Of a stretch of 21,944 nt of DNA, positions 17,592 through 21,944 are shown one piece after another. Location: NCBI GenBank assembly GCA_051867615.1, contig JBJDYU010000007.1, positions 1 through 21,944 on the forward strand. The letters are read 5' to 3'. The DNA comes from RGIG5472 sp051867615. Its GTDB lineage: Bacteria; Bacillota; Clostridia; Oscillospirales; Oscillospiraceae. Positions within the stretch are counted from its first letter, which is position 1, and each line of letters begins with the position of its first letter. The notes under the pieces are model-generated. The model ran no database searches, was not told the origin of the DNA, and worked only from the letters and a program-made list of their open reading frames with translations. The position numbers and the translations under genes were made by a program.

Positions 17592-18752
17592 ATGAAGAAG
17601 TTTCTTGCTTTGCTTCTGACTCTCGTCATGGCCCTGTCTCTCGTCGCCTGCGGCGGCGGCAGCAGCGACGCCGATGCCGATGCCGAGGGTGAGGGCGAAG
17701 GTGAGGGCGAGGGCGAAGCCATCGTCTACACCAATCCCGATGACATCGCGGACACCATGACCTCTGAGGACGGCAAGTATCAGGTGGCTTTCGTCACCGA
17801 CGTGGGCCAGCTGAAGGACAAGTCCTTCAACCAGGGCACCTTTGACGGCGTGAAGCTCTATGCCGCCAACAACAGCCTGAGCTACAAGTACTATCAGCCC
17901 GCCAACGGCGACCAGGCTACCGACGATGACCGTTACGACGCCATGAAGGCCGCCGTGGAAGGCGGCGCTCAGGTGGTCGTCTGCGCCGGCTTCATGCAGG
18001 GCGCCGCGCTGGAGCGCGCCGCCAAGGAGTTCACCGACGTGAAGTTCGTCTTTATCGACGGCTGGTCCCTGGGTCTGGATAACGTGGCCGGCATCGCCTT
18101 CAAGGAAGAGCAGTGCGGCTACTTCGCCGGCTATGCCGTCGTGAAGGAAGGCTTCACCAAGCTGGGCTTCTCCGGCGGCGGCGGCGGCACCAATGACGCC
18201 TGCTGCCGTTACGGCTACGGCTTCGTTCAGGGCGCCAACGCGGCTGCTGCCGAGCTGGGCGTGCAGGTCGACGTGAACTACTCCTGGCAGTACGGCGCTT
18301 CCTTCCAGGCTTCCCCCGAGCTGCAGTCCATGGCCAGCGGCTGGTATGAGACCGGCACTGAGGTCATCTTCGCCTGCGGCGGTTCCATGTTCCAGTCCAT
18401 CGCCGCTGCCGCCTCCGCCAATGACGGCTATGTGGTCGGCGTGGACGTGGACCAGTCCGGCGAGTCTGACACCGTGATCACCTCCGCCATGAAGGGTCTG
18501 TCCGACGCCGCCCAGTGGGCCGTCGCCAAGGTCTTTGACGGCACCTGGAGCGAGATCGGCAACTCCGCGGTCAGCCTGGGCGCTGCCGAGGGTTCCACCG
18601 GTATCCCCACCGCTACCTGGAGCATGGAGAACTACACCGTCGAGGAGTATCAGGCGCAGTTTGACGCCGTCGTTTCCGGTGAGCTCGTCATCGACAACGA
18701 CTTCAGCAACCTCGAGCAGGAGTACTCCAACCTGACCCTGCACATCATCTAA
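17592..18752 (+). CDS. BMP-family nucleoside-binding lipoprotein (PnrA/BmpA-like ABC transporter component)
   Basis: Product of 386 residues. The signal MKKFLALLLTLVMALSLVAC places the lipid-anchored cysteine at 20. A low-complexity linker of Asp-Ala then Glu-Gly repeats (about 26-42) separates anchor and domain. The BMP domain shows FVTDVGQLKDKSFNQGTFDG (about 65-84), an AFKEEQCGYFAGYAV stretch near 170 and GVDVDQSGESD near 280, as in PnrA-like purine nucleoside receptors. It delivers nucleosides to the permease pair encoded downstream. The ATG lies 9 nt after AAGGAAGG; a TTG three codons earlier is less likely. Codon use here (GCC, GGC, TCC) is strongly biased, as expected of a highly expressed gene. 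Confidence 0.93.
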   Translation: MKKFLALLLTLVMALSLVACGGGSSDADADAEGEGEGEGEGEAIVYTNPDDIADTMTSEDGKYQVAFVTDVGQLKDKSFNQGTFDGVKLYAANNSLSYKYYQPANGDQATDDDRYDAMKAAVEGGAQVVVCAGFMQGAALERAAKEFTDVKFVFIDGWSLGLDNVAGIAFKEEQCGYFAGYAVVKEGFTKLGFSGGGGGTNDACCRYGYGFVQGANAAAAELGVQVDVNYSWQYGASFQASPELQSMASGWYETGTEVIFACGGSMFQSIAAAASANDGYVVGVDVDQSGESDTVITSAMKGLSDAAQWAVAKVFDGTWSEIGNSAVSLGAAEGSTGIPTATWSMENYTVEEYQAQFDAVVSGELVIDNDFSNLEQEYSNLTLHII

Positions 18753-18769
18753 TTCAAAACCGCGCATAG

Positions 18770-18806
18770 AGCGGGCGGAAGGGAAACCTTCCGCCCGCTT
18801 TTCTTT
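18770..18806 (+). terminator. Terminator (probably partial) between the BMP gene and the transporter core
   Basis: AGCGGGCGGAAGG (18770-18782), loop GAAA, and CCTTCCGCCCGCT (18787-18799): 13 perfect pairs, followed by TTTCTTT. Because the ATPase and permease genes come next on the same strand, some read-through is likely. Confidence 0.9.
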
Positions 18807-18827
18807 GATAAAAGGCGGACAAACTTC

Positions 18828-18856
18828 TTGCCTTTGGACGGCGCGGGTTGTACAAT
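18828..18856 (+). promoter_or_regulatory. Sigma-A-like promoter of the ATPase-permease genes
   Basis: TTGCCT (18828-18833), a 17-nt spacer and TACAAT (18851-18856), 38 nt before the ATPase start. Confidence 0.7.
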
Positions 18857-18894
18857 AAAAGAAAGTTGAACGGGGAGGAAGTGGGAAAGAACGT

Positions 18895-20436
18895 ATGTCT
18901 GCTGAGAATATCATCGAGATGCTCCATATCACCAAGGAGTTTCCCGGGATCATCGCCAACGACGACATCACGCTCCAGCTGCGGCGGGGAGAGATCCACG
19001 CGCTGCTGGGGGAAAACGGCGCGGGTAAATCCACGCTCATGTCGGTGCTGTTCGGCCTGTACCAGCCGGAGGCGGGCGAGATCCGCAAGAACGGGGAAAC
19101 GGTGAAGATCAACAATCCCAACGACGCCACAGCCCTCGGCATCGGCATGGTCCACCAGCACTTCAAGCTGGTGGAGGTGTTCACGGTGCTGGACAACATC
19201 ATCCTGGGCTCCGAGGTCACGAAGCTGGGCTTCCTGCAGAAGAAGGAGGCCCGGAAGAAGGTGGAGGCGCTTTCCCAGCGCTACGGCCTGAAGGTGGACC
19301 TGGACGCCCGGGTGGAGGACATCACCGTGGGTATGCAGCAGCGGGTGGAGATTCTGAAGATGCTCTACCGCGACAATGAGATCCTCATCTTCGACGAGCC
19401 TACCGCCGTGCTGACCCCGCAGGAGATCGACGAGCTGATGGCCACCATGAAGGAGTTCGCCCGGGAGGGAAAGAGCATCCTCTTTATCTCCCACAAGCTC
19501 AACGAGATCATGGCCGTGTCCGACCGGGTCACGGTGCTGCGCAAGGGCAAGTGCGTCGGCACGGTCAACACCAGCGAAACGGATAAGCAGGCCCTTTCCA
19601 ACATGATGGTGGGCCGTCCGGTGCAGCTGGAGGTGGTGAAGGACGCGGCGAAGCCCGCGGAGGAGGTCCTCCGGGTGGAGGGGCTGACGGTGCCCTCCCG
19701 CGCCCACAAGCGCGACATGGTGCGCAACGTCAGCTTCAGCGTCCGGGCGGGCGAGATCGTCTGCATCGCCGGCATCGACGGCAACGGCCAGACGGAGCTG
19801 GTCTACGGCCTGACGGGCCTTGAGAAAAGCTCCGCCGGAAAGGTCACGCTCTGCGGTCAGGACATTTCCCGCGCTTCCATCCGCCGCCGGGGCCAGCAGA
19901 TGAGCCATATCCCCGAGGACCGGCACAAGCACGGTCTGGTGCTGGACTTCACGCTGGAGCAGAACATGGTGCTGCAGCGCTATCAGGAGCCGGCCTTCCA
20001 GCATGGCGGCTTTATCAACAACACTGCCGTCCGCCAGTACGCGGAGCGGCTGATCGACCAGTACGACGTCCGCAGCGGCCAGGGGGCGGTGACCGTCGCC
20101 CGCAGTATGTCCGGCGGCAACCAGCAGAAGGCCATCATCGCCCGGGAGGTGGACCGCGACAAGCCGCTCATCGTGGCGGTGCAGCCCACCCGCGGCCTGG
20201 ACGTGGGCGCCATCGAGCATATCCACAGCCAGCTGGTGGCGGAGCGCGACCGGGGCAAGGCCGTGCTGCTGGTGAGCCTGGAGCTGGACGAGGTCATGAG
20301 CCTCAGCGACCGCATCCTCGTGATGTACGAGGGTGAGATCGTGGGCGAATTCGATCCCAAGACCATCAGCGTGCAGGAGCTGGGCCTGTATATGGCCGGC
20401 GCCAAGCGCGCGGCGCAGGAGGGGGGACAGGCATGA
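18895..20436 (+). CDS. ABC transporter ATP-binding protein, double NBD (NupO/YufO, RbsA-like)
   Basis: Product of 513 residues with two nucleotide-binding domains; it powers nucleoside uptake from the cytoplasmic face. The first NBD has Walker A GENGAGKST (39-47), Q-loop Gln88, signature ITVGMQQR (143-150) and Walker B ILIFDEPTA (163-171). The second is degenerate, as is usual in this family. Its P-loop reads GIDGNGQTE (293-301) with no GKS/T, its signature is SGGNQQ (406-411), and its Walker B is LIVAVQPTRGLD (425-436), lacking the catalytic Asp-Glu. Hydrolysis is therefore expected mainly at one composite site. The ribosome site is not strong: GGAGG is 17 nt away and GGGAAAG is nearer. The stop overlaps the next start by 4 nt (ATGA). 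Confidence 0.95.
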   Translation: MSAENIIEMLHITKEFPGIIANDDITLQLRRGEIHALLGENGAGKSTLMSVLFGLYQPEAGEIRKNGETVKINNPNDATALGIGMVHQHFKLVEVFTVLDNIILGSEVTKLGFLQKKEARKKVEALSQRYGLKVDLDARVEDITVGMQQRVEILKMLYRDNEILIFDEPTAVLTPQEIDELMATMKEFAREGKSILFISHKLNEIMAVSDRVTVLRKGKCVGTVNTSETDKQALSNMMVGRPVQLEVVKDAAKPAEEVLRVEGLTVPSRAHKRDMVRNVSFSVRAGEIVCIAGIDGNGQTELVYGLTGLEKSSAGKVTLCGQDISRASIRRRGQQMSHIPEDRHKHGLVLDFTLEQNMVLQRYQEPAFQHGGFINNTAVRQYAERLIDQYDVRSGQGAVTVARSMSGGNQQKAIIAREVDRDKPLIVAVQPTRGLDVGAIEHIHSQLVAERDRGKAVLLVSLELDEVMSLSDRILVMYEGEIVGEFDPKTISVQELGLYMAGAKRAAQEGGQA

Positions 20437-21716
20437 AGGAGAGACTGAGAACGCTCTATGAAAAGGACGGGACGAAAAAGGTCCTGGCGTCCCTCCTGTC
20501 CATTCTGGTGGGCCTGTTCGTGGGCAGCCTTGTGGTCATCGTGGCGGGCCTGACCAATCCCGCCCTCGGCGCCCGCAGCGTGTGGGACGGCGTGCGGCTG
20601 ATCTTCGGCGGGCTTTTCAGCACCGGCCGCAACGCCGCGGGCGTGCTGACCTGGGGCTTTAACCCGCAGAGCATCGGCAATATGCTCTTTCGCGCCACCC
20701 CGCTGATCATGACGGGCCTTTCCGTGGCGGTGGCCTTCAAGACGGGCCTGTTCAACATCGGCGCGCCGGGGCAGTACCTCATGGGTACCATGGCCACGCT
20801 GATGATCGCCCTCGGCATCCCCTCCTCGGCGGTGCCGGCGGGGCTGATCTGGGTGCTGGCGTTTCTGGGCGGCGCTCTCGCGGGAGCTGTCTGGGGCGCT
20901 ATCCCGGGGCTTGTGAAGGCGTACCTCAACATCAACGAGGTGCTGGCCTGCATCATGACCAACTGGATCGCCGCGAATCTGGTGACCTGGATGTTCGATA
21001 TCAGCAACTTCAAAAACGTGGTGGAGAGCACCAAGTCCGGCTATATCTACAAGACCAGCTTCAACGGCGTTGCCACGCCCAAGCTGGGTCTGGACAAGCT
21101 TTTCCCCAATTCCCAGGTCAACGGCGGCATCCTTATCGCCATTATTTTCGCCATCCTCATGTATATCCTGATGAACAAGACGACCCTCGGCTATGAGCTG
21201 AAGGCCTGCGGCGCCAACCGCCACGCGGCGCGCTACGCGGGCATCCGGGACAAGCGGAACATCGTGCTGTCCATGGCCATCTCCGGCGCTCTCGCCGCCT
21301 CGGGCGCGGCGCTGTACTATCTCTCCGGCAACACGGAGTTTTTCTGGTCTACCTACCAGTCCCTGCCCGCCACGGGCTTCAACGGCATCCCTGTGGCCCT
21401 GCTGGCGGTGAACAACCCCATCGCCGTGGTCTTCACCGGCATCTTCATGTCCATGTTGGATATCTCCGGTTTGCAGCTGACGAATCTCACGGCCTACAAC
21501 GAATATATCACCGACGTTATCATCGCCGCCATCGTGTACCTCAGCGCTTTCTCCCTCGTGATCCGCATGATGCTCACCGGGCGGAAAAAGCGCAAGGCGG
21601 TACCGGCTCAGGAGCCCGCTCCGGCGGAGAGCCTCGCCTCGCCGCAGCCGCATGAGCCGGGAGAGGACGCGGAAAGCGCGGAAGATACCACGGAGAAGGG
21701 AGGGGAGGAAGCATGA
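20433..21716 (+). CDS. ABC transporter permease, nucleoside type (NupP/YufP-like)
   Basis: Product of 427 residues, BPD_transp_2 family, forming half of the membrane channel. The first membrane segment is about 17-40 (LASLLSILVGLFVGSLVVIVAG). FNIGAPGQYLMG (107-118) and NINEVLACIMTNWIA (166-180) are the family's conserved stretches, and TTLGYELKACGANRHAARYAG (about 250-270) is the cytoplasmic coupling loop that contacts the ATPase. The last ~40 residues (from KKRKAVPAQ) are a hydrophilic Pro/Glu-rich tail, probably disordered. Its ATG overlaps the ATPase stop, and the next permease start overlaps its own stop, so all three are translationally coupled. Confidence 0.94.
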   Translation: MKERLRTLYEKDGTKKVLASLLSILVGLFVGSLVVIVAGLTNPALGARSVWDGVRLIFGGLFSTGRNAAGVLTWGFNPQSIGNMLFRATPLIMTGLSVAVAFKTGLFNIGAPGQYLMGTMATLMIALGIPSSAVPAGLIWVLAFLGGALAGAVWGAIPGLVKAYLNINEVLACIMTNWIAANLVTWMFDISNFKNVVESTKSGYIYKTSFNGVATPKLGLDKLFPNSQVNGGILIAIIFAILMYILMNKTTLGYELKACGANRHAARYAGIRDKRNIVLSMAISGALAASGAALYYLSGNTEFFWSTYQSLPATGFNGIPVALLAVNNPIAVVFTGIFMSMLDISGLQLTNLTAYNEYITDVIIAAIVYLSAFSLVIRMMLTGRKKRKAVPAQEPAPAESLASPQPHEPGEDAESAEDTTEKGGEEA

Positions 21717-21944
21717 CGTTTCTCGTACAGCAGACGCTGATCTATGCCATCCCCCTGATGATCGTGGCGCTCGCGGGTGTGTTCGCGGAGCGCAGCGGTA
21801 TCATCAACCTGGCTCTTGAAGGTATCATGATCTTCGGCGCCTTTGTGGGCGTGCTGTTCGTCCGCACCATGCAGGTGGACACCGTCTTTGCCGCCGCGAA
21901 GGAGGCGGGGAACTGGGTGGCCCTGCAGGGGCTGGAGCTGCTGG
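21713..21944 (+). CDS. Second nucleoside ABC permease (NupQ/YufQ-like), 5' part only
   Basis: The first 77 residues are seen; the gene runs off the window. The ATG overlaps the stop of the first permease (ATGA), and GGAGG lies 4-5 nt upstream. LIYAIPLMIVALAGVFAERS, then GIINLALEGIMIFGAFVGVL, is the characteristic beginning of the shorter permease of BMP-type transporters, where the ERSG-x-x-NLxLEG stretch is conserved. It would pair with the longer permease to form the heterodimeric channel. Confidence 0.9.
   Translation, partial: MTFLVQQTLIYAIPLMIVALAGVFAERSGIINLALEGIMIFGAFVGVLFVRTMQVDTVFAAAKEAGNWVALQGLELL

Overview
The window looks like chromosome of a high-GC, Gram-positive gut-type Clostridia, probably Oscillospiraceae (Flavonifractor/Oscillibacter-like). 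This is inferred from strong AGGAGG-type ribosome sites, sigma-A-like promoters with 17-18 nt spacers, lipoprotein signals, a MetH with a separate activation protein, and a BMP-type nucleoside transporter. I see no rRNA, tRNA, CRISPR array, transposase or integrase. Most long antisense reading frames are by-products of GC-rich third codon positions.

Left part (1-5600, minus strand): a secA - pgeF - solute-binding lipoprotein transcription unit. Between secA and pgeF lies the most unusual object in the window. A 63-bp segment coding for the last 19 residues of SecA (its zinc-binding SEC-C tail) plus stop codon is present three times, separated by two apparently identical 162-bp blocks rich in inverted repeats. 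The period is exactly 225 bp (75 codons), and the frame stays open between copies.

Middle (5700-11630, plus strand): a beta-CASP metallo-hydrolase for RNA processing, an RlmD/RlmCD-type 23S rRNA uracil methyltransferase with a TRAM domain and Fe-S cysteines, an HD-domain protein with less GC-rich codon use, a nucleoside-phosphorylase-fold protein, a 58-residue membrane miniprotein, and a two-gene cassette of small unknown membrane proteins ending in a strong terminator.

Right-middle (11678-15884): a divergent pair. On the minus strand are a methionine synthase activation-domain protein and a short MetH (homocysteine, pterin and B12 modules) in overlapping frames. On the plus strand is a YitT-family membrane protein. 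Each side has its own promoter in the shared 14736-14957 gap.

Right end (15900-21944, plus strand): a nucleoside salvage block. It holds deoC (deoxyribose-phosphate aldolase) and deoD (purine nucleoside phosphorylase), then a BMP-family nucleoside-binding lipoprotein, its double-NBD ATPase and two permeases, the second cut by the window edge. The logic is import of nucleosides, phosphorolysis to base and (deoxy)ribose-1-phosphate, and aldol cleavage of deoxyribose-5-phosphate. The lipoprotein is followed by a terminator and the ATPase has its own promoter, so binding protein and transporter core can be made in different amounts.
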